Assembly (NCBI GenBank): GCA_964563165.1
Contig: CAZLWA010000015.1
Coordinates: 1 to 34,200 of the forward strand
Origin: CAZLWA01 sp964563165
GTDB taxonomy: Bacteria; CLD3; SB21
Length of the DNA stretch: 34,200 nt
Reading direction: 5' to 3'
Positions 6,674 through 14,946 of the stretch are shown here, piece after piece. A program made the position numbers and the translations under genes. The number at the start of each line of letters is the position of its first letter. Position 1 is the stretch's first letter. The notes under the pieces were generated by a model. That model made no database searches. It was not told the DNA's origin and saw only the letters and a program-made list of their open reading frames with translations.

Positions 6674-7531
6674 ATGCCCCGAATAAAAATCATCGACATC
6701 CATATTCATATCCAGCCGTGGTGGCAGCTGAAGCCGGCCGTTCTTGAGCGCATGGCGAAAGGTAAAGAGGATTTCGATGCGCTGCTTGATATTATGAAAA
6801 ATCCCGCGAAACTCATTGCTCTGATGGACCAAGCGGACATCGAAAAAGTCGGATTGATTAATTATGTGTCTCCCGATCTGATGGGCTTTGACGACAGTTC
6901 GAATGATTTCTCGGCCAATTATCAAAAATATGCGCCGGACCGGTTCATCGCGTACGGTTCGGTCCATCCGCGATTTACCAAAGATGCGGACGCGGATATC
7001 CACCGATTGATCCAGGATCTTGGCATTCGCGCGATCAAAATCCATCCGCCGCACCAATTGTATTATCCGAACGACTATCTGAACGGCATGAAAAATTTGG
7101 AGATCATCTACCGCCGTTGTGAAGAATGGAAGATCCCGGTGATGATCCACACCGGCACGTCGTTCTTTGCCGGGGCGCGCATCAAATACGGCGATCCGAT
7201 TCATGTCGACGATGTCGCCGTGGATTTTCCGGATCTGAAGATCATCATGGCGCACGGCGGGAGGCCGCTGTGGATGGAGACGGCATTTTATCTTGTGCGG
7301 CGGCATAAAAATGTATGTATGGATATTTCCTCCATCCCGCCGAAAAAGCTATTAACAGATTATTTTCCGCGCCTGGAAGAGATCGCGGATAAAGTTTATT
7401 TCGGGACCGACTGGCCGGGCCCGCAAGTGGACGATATGCGAAAAAATGCGGATGAATTTTTGTCGCTGCCCCTGAGCGATGAAACAAAGTTGAAAATTGT
7501 GCGTGAGAATGCAATGAAATTGTTTCCGTAA
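6674..7531 (+). CDS. amidohydrolase family protein (Amidohydro_2-type TIM barrel)
   Basis: The 285-residue protein has the metal-dependent hydrolase signature in order: IIDIHIHIQP with His10 and His12 on strand 1, KIHPPHQLY (Lys122/His124), PVMIHTGTSFF with His159, IIMAHGG with His194, and VYFGTDWPGP with Asp246. This is the ACMSD-like/Amidohydro_2 arrangement, whose members hydrolyse or decarboxylate cyclic or carboxylated substrates in the cytoplasm with a divalent metal. The substrate is not evident. It follows the DUF3467 gene after a 454-base repeat-filled gap. The ATG sits directly after heptamer repeats with no visible ribosome binding site. Confidence 0.85.
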   Translation: MPRIKIIDIHIHIQPWWQLKPAVLERMAKGKEDFDALLDIMKNPAKLIALMDQADIEKVGLINYVSPDLMGFDDSSNDFSANYQKYAPDRFIAYGSVHPRFTKDADADIHRLIQDLGIRAIKIHPPHQLYYPNDYLNGMKNLEIIYRRCEEWKIPVMIHTGTSFFAGARIKYGDPIHVDDVAVDFPDLKIIMAHGGRPLWMETAFYLVRRHKNVCMDISSIPPKKLLTDYFPRLEEIADKVYFGTDWPGPQVDDMRKNADEFLSLPLSDETKLKIVRENAMKLFP

Positions 7532-7532
7532 T

Positions 7533-7715
7533 ATGATTCATGTCGTGATCGGAAAAACGACCGGAACATCTACCTCCAATTTTACCTGGCACATCCTCAC
7601 CTTAAATGGCTCAAAGACCATCAAAGTTCAGGCGTGGACTCATAATTTTGGACCCACGACCACAGGAGAGTCTTCTATTATTGTGTCAATTGAAGGAACG
7701 ATAGGAAAACATTAA
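7533..7715 (+). CDS. possible small ORF or remnant with Ig-like strand pattern
   Basis: A 60-codon frame opens with ATG one base after the amidohydrolase stop. Residues 17-55 (FTWHILTLNGSKTIKVQAW... ESSIIVSIEG) show the alternating pattern of the last strands of a bacterial Ig-like domain ('L..G.H.I.V.A.....S..V.V.'). It may be the tail of a lost secreted or adhesive protein, or a chance frame. There is no separate ribosome binding site; translational coupling would be required. Low confidence. Confidence 0.25.
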   Translation: MIHVVIGKTTGTSTSNFTWHILTLNGSKTIKVQAWTHNFGPTTTGESSIIVSIEGTIGKH

Positions 7716-7870
7716 ATTCCCAAAACCGCATTACTAGACGCCACCCTTTCTCCCTCCCGTTGCAAGGGGAGCGACGGGCGGGTGTATTTCCGAGATTACT
7801 CCATATCTTCATTTTTTTTCAATCCTGCGCAAAAAATCCTCATTTTGTCCCTTTTTTCACAAAAAAAAGT
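7716..7870. other. AT-rich leader upstream of the ATP synthase operon
   Basis: No gene is seen. A GC-rich segment (CTCCCGTTGCAAGGGGAG, 7751-7768) can form a short hairpin and may terminate or separate upstream transcription. The rest is T- and A-rich, in keeping with an upstream element before the strong promoter at 7871. Confidence 0.4.
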
Positions 7871-7899
7871 TTGACAATTCATTTTCTTTTCAATATATT
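7871..7899 (+). promoter_or_regulatory. consensus sigma-70 promoter of the M23-bactofilin-ATP synthase operon
   Basis: TTGACA (7871-7876), exactly 17 bases, then TATATT (7894-7899), with A/T-rich sequence upstream. Transcription would start near 7906, about 60 bases before the first gene. It is the only strong promoter seen ahead of the ten-kilobase plus-strand gene run. Confidence 0.75.
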
Positions 7900-7967
7900 T
7901 CGTTGCCTTTTTTGAAAATGGGCTATGTTCTCTTAAAAATTGAATTTAAGCCTGTTGAGAGGCTGGT

Positions 7968-8906
7968 TTGCAAAGCGGAAAAAAAACTTCGAATAAATAT
8001 ATCACACTGCTGGTGATGTTCGATGCGAGCTCGGATCCGAAGAGTTATCGGGTCAAAACGAGCCGGTTGAAATTGTTTATAGGAGCCTTTGTTGTATCCG
8101 TTTTATTGTTCTTTGGCATATTGATTTATTACTACGCTTCCGCTTATAAGATATTTTATTACGACGATCTGCATAAGAAATACGATCAGCTGGCTGCGGA
8201 CAATAAGCGCATCAAGCAGATCGAAAGGCAGTACCGGCAGGTGAAGCAGGAGAATGAGAAAATACGCCTCGTGTTCGGTATGCTCGGCGTGGTGCAAAGG
8301 GACTCTTCCGATACGGGAAAGAAATCGGCCATGAATTCCAAAAAAGAAGAAACCGAACTGCCGCTGCCGGCGGAGGACGACGGTTCCTTTTTATCGAAAA
8401 GCGCCGTGACCGGTATGGATCAGGAAACTAAATTCATCACGGCCGATTATCTCGTGTATGCGCGCATCGTGCCGTCGATCGTGCCGGTGAACAGCCGTTT
8501 CATTGCCCGCGGGTTTTCATCGAACAAGAAAGCCGGCGCGGTTCTGAAACACGATCATTTCGGCGTGGATATTGTAGCCGAAGAAGGTACTCCGGTAAAG
8601 GCGGCTGCCGACGGATGGGTGGTGCTGGCGGATTGGCTCACGAATTTTGGAAACACGGTTATCGTATACCACGGTTTCGGATACTTCACTGTTTATAAAC
8701 ATGTTCAATATTTGACCTGCAAAGAAAATACGTTTGTGAAGGGCGGCGAAATTATTGCTACGGTAGGCAAGACGGGGCTTATGACGACGGGTACGCATCT
8801 GCACTTTGAAGTGTGGAAAGACGGCGTGCCGCAGGATCCGGGGGAGTTGATGCCGTCGCTCCGGGAAGCGGTGGTCATCACACGCGCTGACAGTTTAAGG
8901 GATTAA
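7968..8906 (+). CDS. M23-family peptidoglycan metallopeptidase, membrane-anchored
   Basis: The 312-residue protein has a cytoplasmic N-terminus, one membrane segment (about 36-58, LFIGAFVVSVLLFFGILIYYYA), a coiled-coil (about 65-103, YDQLAADNKRIKQIERQYRQ...), and a C-terminal LytM/M23 domain. Zinc ligands are visible: His197 and Asp201 in KHDHFGVDI, and His277/His279 in TGTHLHFEVW. The family cuts peptide cross-links in peptidoglycan in the periplasm. The start is TTG at 7968, preceded by GAGAGG. It is followed by a bactofilin gene after 22 bases; M23/bactofilin pairs are known cell-shape modules. It is the first gene of the ATP synthase operon. Confidence 0.88.
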   Translation: MQSGKKTSNKYITLLVMFDASSDPKSYRVKTSRLKLFIGAFVVSVLLFFGILIYYYASAYKIFYYDDLHKKYDQLAADNKRIKQIERQYRQVKQENEKIRLVFGMLGVVQRDSSDTGKKSAMNSKKEETELPLPAEDDGSFLSKSAVTGMDQETKFITADYLVYARIVPSIVPVNSRFIARGFSSNKKAGAVLKHDHFGVDIVAEEGTPVKAAADGWVVLADWLTNFGNTVIVYHGFGYFTVYKHVQYLTCKENTFVKGGEIIATVGKTGLMTTGTHLHFEVWKDGVPQDPGELMPSLREAVVITRADSLRD

Positions 8907-8928
8907 GAAAAATAGAAGGAAAGAATAT

Positions 8929-9363
8929 ATGGCATTCGGGAATAAAGATCGCGCAGCGTCGGACAATCAGTCGGGAACGAATCTCAATTTGATTGGACGG
9001 GGAACGGTAATCGTAGGCGGCATCACCGCGTCGTCGAGCATTCGTATCGAAGGCGAGATCAAAGGCAAAGTGGTGTGTCATGACCTGGTGACCATCGGGT
9101 CGTCAGGCACGGTTGAAGGGGATGTCGATGCGAAAAATATTATCGTGGGCGGAAAAGTCATCGGCAATCTTTCGGCGCAGGATAAATTGGTTTTGGAAAC
9201 CCGGTCGAGCGTCAACGGCGATGTGCGCGCACGGCGCCTGGTGATCGATGAAGGCGCCTTGTTCGAAGGACGGTGCGCGATGAAAGAGCCCAAAGACAAA
9301 CAGCTGATTATTACGGAAAATCCGAATAAGGATTTAAGCGAATCGAAAGTTGCCAAAGGGTAG
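8929..9363 (+). CDS. bactofilin
   Basis: The 144-residue protein has the bactofilin beta-helix core, residues about 22-115: LIGRGTVIVGGITASSSIRIEGEIKGKVVCHDLVTIGSSGTVEGDVDAKNIIVGGKV in repeated G-rich strand turns, flanked by charged, probably disordered ends. Bactofilins polymerise without nucleotides at the cytoplasmic membrane face and recruit cell-wall enzymes; the adjacent M23 peptidase is the likely client. AAGGAAAG precedes the ATG. The next gene begins two bases after its stop, so it is translationally linked to the ATP synthase genes. Confidence 0.9.
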   Translation: MAFGNKDRAASDNQSGTNLNLIGRGTVIVGGITASSSIRIEGEIKGKVVCHDLVTIGSSGTVEGDVDAKNIIVGGKVIGNLSAQDKLVLETRSSVNGDVRARRLVIDEGALFEGRCAMKEPKDKQLIITENPNKDLSESKVAKG

Positions 9364-9365
9364 TT

Positions 9366-9608
9366 TTGAACCAGCAGGACCTCGAGAAGCAACGGGAAGA
9401 AGAAAGAAGTCAACTGATGCCGTTTTTGACGTGGGGTTGGCAATTTTCCCTGACGCTTGGGTTTTTGACATGGGGCGGCCACTGGCTGGATCAGAAATTA
9501 GAAACGAAGTTTTTATTTGTTCTTGCAGGAATTTTTATGGGCCTGTTCGGCGGGTTTTATAATCTGTATAGAATCGTTTCCCAACTCCCGAAAAAAAATA
9601 AAAAGTAA
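9366..9608 (+). CDS. atpZ: AtpZ/AtpI-type ATP synthase accessory membrane protein
   Basis: The 80-residue protein fits the ATPase gene-1 family (AtpZ): a charged N-terminus (NQQDLEKQREEERSQ), a first membrane helix (FSLTLGFLTWGGHWLDQKL) with the conserved 'G..LG.WLD.....P' like pattern, and a second helix (FLFVLAGIFMGLFGGFYNLYRIV). AtpZ/AtpI proteins help assemble the c-ring and may carry Mg/Ca. The start is TTG, two bases after the bactofilin stop. Position at the head of the F0 genes supports the call. Confidence 0.8.
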   Translation: MNQQDLEKQREEERSQLMPFLTWGWQFSLTLGFLTWGGHWLDQKLETKFLFVLAGIFMGLFGGFYNLYRIVSQLPKKNKK

Positions 9609-9662
9609 TTCGACGTCGGCGACGTGAAGTCCCTTTGAGCGGCGCTGCAAGATGAGGAACGG

Positions 9663-10046
9663 ATGGGTCAAAAATATTTCTTACTGACGGTGTGCGGAAT
9701 TACCGTCGTTTTGCTGCTGATTTTCAACTCGTTTCTGACCAGCGGTCAGGAATTTGTCATCGTACTCAGCGCGTGCGGGCTGGCCCTGGTCAATGTGCTG
9801 TCGGGATACTATTTGGCGCGGTGGGCATTCGGCAAACCCATGAAAATCTTTTTGAATGTGGTCATGGGCGGCATGGGTATCCGTCTGGCGGTCATGGGGG
9901 CTGCGGTGTTCATTCTGATCCGCGTCCTTACGATGGATGTGAAATTATTCGTCGCGGCGTTCGGGATCTATTATTTGTTATTTCAAATGGTTGAAATTTA
10001 TTTTATCAATCGCGGACTGCAATTAAAAAAGGTGATCAAATCCTAA
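9663..10046 (+). CDS. ATP synthase subunit I-like four-helix membrane protein
   Basis: The 127-residue protein is almost wholly hydrophobic, with four predicted membrane helices (about 5-25, 30-52, 60-86, 90-113) and a short basic tail (GLQLKKVIKS). Its place between the AtpZ-like gene and atpB is where a second 'subunit I'-type protein usually lies in FCB-group atp operons. Sequence conservation in this group is low, so the name rests on topology and context. The atpB start follows by 14 bases. Confidence 0.65.
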   Translation: MGQKYFLLTVCGITVVLLLIFNSFLTSGQEFVIVLSACGLALVNVLSGYYLARWAFGKPMKIFLNVVMGGMGIRLAVMGAAVFILIRVLTMDVKLFVAAFGIYYLLFQMVEIYFINRGLQLKKVIKS

Positions 10047-10060
10047 GGAATTCGTACTTC

Positions 10061-10945
10061 ATGCTGCACTATCTGGTCTTTCAGGAAGCGCATCGGGACA
10101 CGGCTCATACGGCTGCGCAAACCGCTCCCGATAAAGTCGACATCGGCGGATCTATTATTCACCATGTCAGCAACGCCCGCGAAATTGAATTGCCGTTTAT
10201 CGGCACGGTTCAGCTTCCGCATTTTGATCCCATTCATATCGGCGGCATGACCCTGGATCTTTCCCCGTCGAAACATGTCGTGATGATCTGGCTGGTGGCT
10301 TTAATGCTGATCGTTCTTTTTTCCGTCCTTGCGCGTCCGAAATTAATTCCCCGCGGCCTCTATAACTTCTTCGAAATGATCGTCGTTTTCATTCGCGAAG
10401 AGATTGTGCGCCCCAATTTCGGTAAAAAAACCGATAACTATATCCACTATTTCCTTACGTTATTTTTCTTCATCCTGTTCATGAATCTGTTCGGCCTCAT
10501 TCCTTACGCGGCATCGGCAACCGGTAATCTGGCTGTCACCGCAACGCTGGCGCTGTGCACTTTTTTTATAACGCAATACACGGCCATCAAGGCGCAGGGG
10601 ATCGGCGGGTTTCTCAAGCATCTCACTGGGGGAGTGCATTGGATGATGTGGCCGATCATGATCCCCGTGGAAGTCGTCGGTTTATTCACCAAACCCTTTG
10701 CGCTTACGATCCGTCTTTTTGCGAATATGATCGCCGGTCACATCGTTATTCTGTCCATGATCGGACTGATATTCGTTTTTAAATCGTACTACGTGGCGCC
10801 GGTGTCGATCGCGTTCTCGCTGTTTATTTATTTGATCGAGCTCTTCGTGGCGTTTGTACAGGCTTATATTTTTACGCTGCTATCCGCGCTTTTTATCGGG
10901 ATGGGCCTGCAGCACGGGCACACGGAGCATCACGCGGAAGCATAG
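10061..10945 (+). CDS. atpB: F0F1 ATP synthase subunit a
   Basis: The 294-residue membrane subunit forms the two proton half-channels against the c-ring. The essential Arg is Arg218 in KPFALTIRLFANMIAGHIV; the family blocks NLFGLIPY (142-149) and FVAFVQAYIFTLLSALFIGMGL are intact. The N-terminal 70 residues form a long soluble, probably periplasmic extension before the first helix, and the C-terminus is His-rich (LQHGHTEHHAEA). AAGGA precedes the ATG. Genes for c, b and delta follow in the standard order. Confidence 0.96.
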   Translation: MLHYLVFQEAHRDTAHTAAQTAPDKVDIGGSIIHHVSNAREIELPFIGTVQLPHFDPIHIGGMTLDLSPSKHVVMIWLVALMLIVLFSVLARPKLIPRGLYNFFEMIVVFIREEIVRPNFGKKTDNYIHYFLTLFFFILFMNLFGLIPYAASATGNLAVTATLALCTFFITQYTAIKAQGIGGFLKHLTGGVHWMMWPIMIPVEVVGLFTKPFALTIRLFANMIAGHIVILSMIGLIFVFKSYYVAPVSIAFSLFIYLIELFVAFVQAYIFTLLSALFIGMGLQHGHTEHHAEA

Positions 10946-10995
10946 AAAAATTAATTTGACCTTTAACTCATTTACACATTAACGGAGGACTCCAA

Positions 10996-11223
10996 ATGGA
11001 ATCGATTGGTTTAGGTTATTTAGGGGCAGGCATTGGCGCAGGTTTAGCCGCGATTGGCGCGGGTATCGGTATCGGTAAATTAGCGGCGGCGGCTTTGGAA
11101 GGCAGCGCGCGTCAACCGGAATCGGCCGCGGATCTCAGAACGACCATGCTAATTGCCGCCGCCTTCGTCGAAGGAGTGGCGCTTTTTGCCGAAGTTATTT
11201 GTATTCTGATGGCTGTTAAGTAA
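10996..11223 (+). CDS. atpE: F0F1 ATP synthase subunit c
   Basis: The 75-residue hairpin forms the rotating c-ring. Helix 1 has the glycine-packed stretch GAGIGAGLAAIGAGIGIG, the polar loop is ARQPE (38-42), and helix 2 carries the ion-binding Glu59 in AAFVEGVALFAEV. The Gln (helix 1) and Ser (after the Glu) ligands of sodium-type rings are replaced by Ile and Gly, so proton coupling is more likely. GGAGG precedes the ATG. Confidence 0.96.
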   Translation: MESIGLGYLGAGIGAGLAAIGAGIGIGKLAAAALEGSARQPESAADLRTTMLIAAAFVEGVALFAEVICILMAVK

Positions 11224-11327
11224 CCGGTCCTATTAACGTCTTTGGTCCCAAGCGATGGGGATAATCCCTGTCATCGCTTTTTGAGAAGCGTTTGGAGACT
11301 GGTTTCAAGTTTAATTAGGAAATTAGC

Positions 11328-11873
11328 ATGAAGATAATGTGGATGTTGTGGCTGCTTTTCGGTGAAGGTGAACATAAAGGCGGGCTCCTTGAAATCGATC
11401 CGGGCCTGATTGTCTGGACTATTATTACTTTTTCCATTTTGCTGGTTATTTTGAGAATGATCGCCTGGGGACCGATCATCAAAATGCTCCAGGAGCGCGA
11501 AGGAAAAATCAAAAAATCGCTTGAAGAAGCCGAAAAGGCGAGAAGAGAAGCGGAAACGATGATCGCGAAAAACTCGGATATGATGGCTCAGGCGGAACGC
11601 GAATCGCAGGAATTGGTTCGCCGCGCAAAAGAAACGGCGGAAAAATTAAAAGGCGAGCTGACCGAGCAGGGTAAAACGGAAGCCGCGAAAATGATCGCAG
11701 CCGCTAAGAAGGAGATTGAAAACGAAAAAAATACGGCGATGAGCCAGTTGAAAAATGAAATCGCGGAGATGGCGGTCCAGGCCGCCGGAAAGGTTATCGG
11801 CGCCGCTCTCGATGCGGACCGGCATAAAAAAATAGTCGACGATTTTATTAAACAAATGCCCGGCCGGAATTAA
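11328..11873 (+). CDS. atpF: F0F1 ATP synthase subunit b
   Basis: The 181-residue stator subunit has one N-terminal membrane helix (about 22-45, LIVWTIITFSILLVILRMIAW) followed by WGPIIKMLQEREGKIKKSLEEAEKARREAE, the typical start of the long dimeric coiled coil, and a delta-binding C-terminus. It joins the membrane sector to F1. AGGAAA precedes the ATG; the 104-base gap after atpE includes a short AGCGATGGGG...CATCGCTT hairpin (11250-11280) that might tune b relative to c. atpH follows after 22 bases. Confidence 0.94.
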   Translation: MKIMWMLWLLFGEGEHKGGLLEIDPGLIVWTIITFSILLVILRMIAWGPIIKMLQEREGKIKKSLEEAEKARREAETMIAKNSDMMAQAERESQELVRRAKETAEKLKGELTEQGKTEAAKMIAAAKKEIENEKNTAMSQLKNEIAEMAVQAAGKVIGAALDADRHKKIVDDFIKQMPGRN

Positions 11874-11895
11874 CGGTGCGACGTGAAGGAACGAT

Positions 11896-12444
11896 ATGAG
11901 AGATAAGAAAACACCGCGCCGCTACGCGAAAGCCTTGCTGATGCGGGCATCGGAAAAAAACAGCGTGGAACAGGTGTTTGAAAATTTAAGCATGATCCAA
12001 GCCGTGATAGAACGATCGGCCGAATTCAGAAACTTTCTGACCAATCCGATCATCAAAGAAACCGAAAAACAAAGTGTGTTTCAGGCGTTGCTTAAAAATA
12101 AGATCAGCCCTGAAGTTTTGGAATTTTTGAATATGCTGTGCCGCAAAGGCCGCGAGAATTATTTGCCGGATATGATCGAGATGTTCATGGAAATGCGCCG
12201 GGACGGACTGGGTGTGATCCAGGCGGAAGTGGTATCGGTCATGGATTTGAATCCGAAACAAATCGATGATCTCACCGATAAATTGAAAACACTGACCGGT
12301 AAGACGCCGGAATTGCGTTTTCGTAAAGATCCGAATTTGATCGGCGGGTTTTTAGTGAAATACGGAGATAAGGTCATAGATGGTTCGGTGAAAAGGCAAT
12401 TGGAGAGATTGCGGGAGCAATTTGCAGATCGAGGAATGAATTAA
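11896..12444 (+). CDS. atpH: F0F1 ATP synthase subunit delta
   Basis: The 182-residue protein is the OSCP/delta subunit that caps F1 and holds the b stalk. It opens with RRYAKALLMRASEKNSVEQVFENL and ends with the conserved DPNLIGGFLVKYGDKVIDGSVKRQLERLREQF, the signature C-terminal block of the family. AAGGA precedes the ATG. It lies between b and alpha as usual. Confidence 0.94.
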   Translation: MRDKKTPRRYAKALLMRASEKNSVEQVFENLSMIQAVIERSAEFRNFLTNPIIKETEKQSVFQALLKNKISPEVLEFLNMLCRKGRENYLPDMIEMFMEMRRDGLGVIQAEVVSVMDLNPKQIDDLTDKLKTLTGKTPELRFRKDPNLIGGFLVKYGDKVIDGSVKRQLERLREQFADRGMN

Positions 12445-12448
12445 TTTT

Positions 12449-12516
12449 ACCACGAAGGCACGAAGACGCGGAGAAAAATTTACAAGCATTATGAACTCGG
12501 TGTTCTCAGTGGTGAA
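12449..12516. repeat. dispersed CACGAAG-type repeat, inverted pair, inside the atp operon
   Basis: ACCACGAAGGCACGAAGACG (from 12449) and CTCGGTGTTCTCAGTGGTG (from 12496) form an imperfect inverted pair in the atpH-atpA gap. In the transcript they could form a stem. The element is related to those before several other genes in this window. Its effect on expression is unknown. Confidence 0.6.
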
Positions 12517-12570
12517 TAAAATCAAAAATTATTTAAATAAATCATAGAACACTATTAGAGGAATGAAGTT

Positions 12571-14094
12571 ATGCCAGTTTCAGTGAGACCGGATGAGGTT
12601 TCAAGCATTTTGAAACAACAGCTTTCGCAATTTGAAAGAGAAATTGACACGTACGAAACCGGGGTCGTGCTTCAGGTCGGCGACGGTATTGCCCGCGTAT
12701 ACGGGCTGACCAATGCAATGTCGAGCGAACTCGTCGAATTTCCTAACGACGTCATCGGCATGGTGCTGAACCTCGAAGAAGACAACGTCGGAGTTATTCT
12801 TTTTGGCGAAACGCACAAGATCAAGGAGGGCGATATTGTCAAACGCACGGGGAAAATTGCCGAAGTGCCGGTGGGAGAGGAATTGCTCGGGCGTGTCGTC
12901 AATGCGCTGGGACAGCCTATTGACGGCAAAGGGCCGACCAAGACGAAGGCCACTTCCCGGATCGAACGTAAAGCGCTCGGCGTGATCGAGCGCCAATCCG
13001 TGAAAGAGCCCTTGGCAACGGGTATCAAAGCAATTGACGCGATGATCCCGATCGGCCGCGGTCAGCGCGAACTGATTATCGGCGACCGTCAAACGGGAAA
13101 AACCGCTGTCGCGGTGGATACGATCATAAACCAAAAAGGTAAAGATGTGTACTGTATTTACGTAGGTATCGGTCAGAAAGAATCTACGATTGCAAAAGTG
13201 GTAAGAATTTTGGAAGAAGCGGGCGCCATGGCGTTTACGATTGTCGTTTCTTCGGCGGCTTCCGACCCCGCGCCGCTGCAATTCATCGCGCCCTATTCCG
13301 GCGCCGCGATGGGCGAATTCTTCCGCGACAGCGGCCGGCACGCGCTCTGCGTATACGATGATTTGTCCAAACACGCCGTCGCTTACCGTCAGGTTTCGCT
13401 CCTGCTACGCCGTCCGCCGGGACGCGAAGCGTATCCGGGCGATGTGTTTTATCTGCATTCCCGCTTACTGGAACGCGCCGCCAAATTGAGCAACGAACTC
13501 GGCGGCGGTTCGCTGACCGCTCTGCCGATCATTGAAACGCAGGCGGGGGACGTATCCGCGTATATTCCGACTAATGTGATCTCCATTACCGACGGCCAGA
13601 TCTTTTTGGAATCGAACTTATTTTATTCCGGCGTGCGTCCGGCCATCAACGTGGGCATTTCGGTTTCGCGCGTCGGCGGCAATGCGCAAATCAAAGCGAT
13701 GAAGCAAGTCGCAGGGCGGCTGCGCCTGGATCTGGCTCAGTACCGTAATCTGGAAGCGTTTGCGAAATTCGGTTCCGACCTGGATAAAGCGACGCAGCAG
13801 CAATTACGCCGCGGCGCACGATTGGTTGAAATCTTAAAACAAGGACAATATCAGCCGTACTCCTTTGATAAACAAGTGGCGATCATTTTTGCGGCCACGA
13901 ACGGATTTCTAGATGAAATTCCGCTGCAAGAGTGCAGACGCTTTGAGGCGGAATTGCTTGAAAAAATGGAACTGAGGCATAAAGACCTCATGGATGCCAT
14001 CATGACGAAAAAAGAATTGACGGACGATCTGCGTAACCAACTGAATACGGTTATCGGTGAATTTAAGAACGCTTTCAAAGTGAAAGCGGGATAA
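12571..14094 (+). CDS. atpA: F0F1 ATP synthase subunit alpha
   Basis: The 507-residue non-catalytic nucleotide-binding subunit of F1. The P-loop is GDRQTGKTAVAVD, the arginine finger lies in the conserved ISVSRVGGNAQIKAMKQVAG block, and the C-terminal helical domain is complete. Length is normal. AGAGGA precedes the ATG. Unlike standard operons, it is followed by two lipoprotein genes before atpG. Confidence 0.97.
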   Translation: MPVSVRPDEVSSILKQQLSQFEREIDTYETGVVLQVGDGIARVYGLTNAMSSELVEFPNDVIGMVLNLEEDNVGVILFGETHKIKEGDIVKRTGKIAEVPVGEELLGRVVNALGQPIDGKGPTKTKATSRIERKALGVIERQSVKEPLATGIKAIDAMIPIGRGQRELIIGDRQTGKTAVAVDTIINQKGKDVYCIYVGIGQKESTIAKVVRILEEAGAMAFTIVVSSAASDPAPLQFIAPYSGAAMGEFFRDSGRHALCVYDDLSKHAVAYRQVSLLLRRPPGREAYPGDVFYLHSRLLERAAKLSNELGGGSLTALPIIETQAGDVSAYIPTNVISITDGQIFLESNLFYSGVRPAINVGISVSRVGGNAQIKAMKQVAGRLRLDLAQYRNLEAFAKFGSDLDKATQQQLRRGARLVEILKQGQYQPYSFDKQVAIIFAATNGFLDEIPLQECRRFEAELLEKMELRHKDLMDAIMTKKELTDDLRNQLNTVIGEFKNAFKVKAG

Positions 14095-14147
14095 GCAATA
14101 ATCCATTTCACTTCCGCAAGCCGGGCGTGAATAAAAAAGGAGCCCCT

Positions 14148-14531
14148 ATGAACCCTGCAATGAAAACCTTGAGCGCCCTTACGATCGCTGCCATAATGTT
14201 TACGGCATGCGGCAGTGCCGCGAAAGAGATCCCCGTCGACAAAATGGCGAAGATCTTTTTGAAGATGATGATGGAAAGTAAGATCGAAAAAGACCATTCA
14301 GATCCCAAGGATATGAAAGATGAGATCGTCGAACCGTACGCAAAAAGCGAGGGTTTTACGGCAGCGGATTTCAAGTATACCGCATCGCTCTACGACAAAG
14401 ATGAGAAAAAAGGAAAAGAGTTCGGCGAAGTGTTCGGCAAAATGATGATGGAAGAAATGATGAAGACGATGGGCGGATCCGATAAACTGCCGGATATGAT
14501 GATGGACTCGGTCAAAATCGACAAGAAATAA
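14148..14531 (+). CDS. small lipoprotein A within the atp operon (unknown family)
   Basis: A 127-residue lipoprotein: signal sequence MNPAMKTLSALTIAAIMFTAC with a lipobox at FTAC, then a short charged helical domain. It shares with the next protein the blocks KEIP....(M/F).KIFLKM, GF..ADFK.T, KDE.KK..F and M.EE.MK, so the two are tandem paralogues. Its C-terminus is methionine-rich (KMMMEEMMKTM, PDMMMDS). AGGAG lies eight bases before ATG 14148; an in-frame GTG at 14127 lies upstream of this site and is rejected. It sits between atpA and atpG on the same strand with short gaps, so it should be cotranscribed. I do not recognise the family; a periplasmic, membrane-tethered role linked to the ATP synthase or its membrane domain is inference only. 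Confidence 0.85.
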   Translation: MNPAMKTLSALTIAAIMFTACGSAAKEIPVDKMAKIFLKMMMESKIEKDHSDPKDMKDEIVEPYAKSEGFTAADFKYTASLYDKDEKKGKEFGEVFGKMMMEEMMKTMGGSDKLPDMMMDSVKIDKK

Positions 14532-14574
14532 AATGTTCACTTTTTTTCTAAAAAAATAAACCAGTGAGGTTGCT

Positions 14575-14943
14575 ATGAAAAAGATTACATGGTTAGTGGG
14601 CGGCCTGTTGGCTCTCCACGCATTGCTGTGGGTGGGCTGCGAACCGAAACCGAAAGAAATCCCCATGGAGTCCTTTGTGAAGATATTTTTGAAAATGGCG
14701 GGCGATGAAAATTTCATCAAAAAGTATCAAAAACCCGAAGACGCACCCAACGAAGAATTGAGGAAATTCACGGACGCGTTCGGCTTCGGCGGCGCGGATT
14801 TCAAATTCACGATGGCGCAAGTCAATAAAGATGAGCAGAAGAAAAAACAATTCAACGACCTTTCCACGCAGGCCATGCTGGAAGAAGCTATGAAGAGCCT
14901 GGACGACAAGTCGTTGGTAGATACCGCGGGCGCTAAGAAGTAA
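14575..14943 (+). CDS. small lipoprotein B within the atp operon (paralogue of lipoprotein A)
   Basis: A 122-residue lipoprotein with signal MKKITWLVGGLLALHALLWVGC and a lipobox at WVGC. The mature domain EPKPKEIPMESFVKIFLKM ... GFGGADFKFTMAQVNKDEQKKKQF ... AMLEEAMKSL aligns without large gaps to its neighbour, but the methionine-rich tail is absent (SLVDTAGAKK instead). GTGAGG precedes the ATG. The gene ends 35 bases before atpG, with a heptamer repeat in the gap. Divergence of roughly two-thirds of positions implies an old duplication kept in place, not a recent copy. Function unknown. Confidence 0.85.
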   Translation: MKKITWLVGGLLALHALLWVGCEPKPKEIPMESFVKIFLKMAGDENFIKKYQKPEDAPNEELRKFTDAFGFGGADFKFTMAQVNKDEQKKKQFNDLSTQAMLEEAMKSLDDKSLVDTAGAKK

Positions 14944-14946
14944 AAA

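Noticed and set aside
12601..13374. Long antisense frame across atpA (257 codons)
   Set aside because: It is opposite a fully conserved atpA, has no family resemblance, and arises from codon bias in the sense strand.
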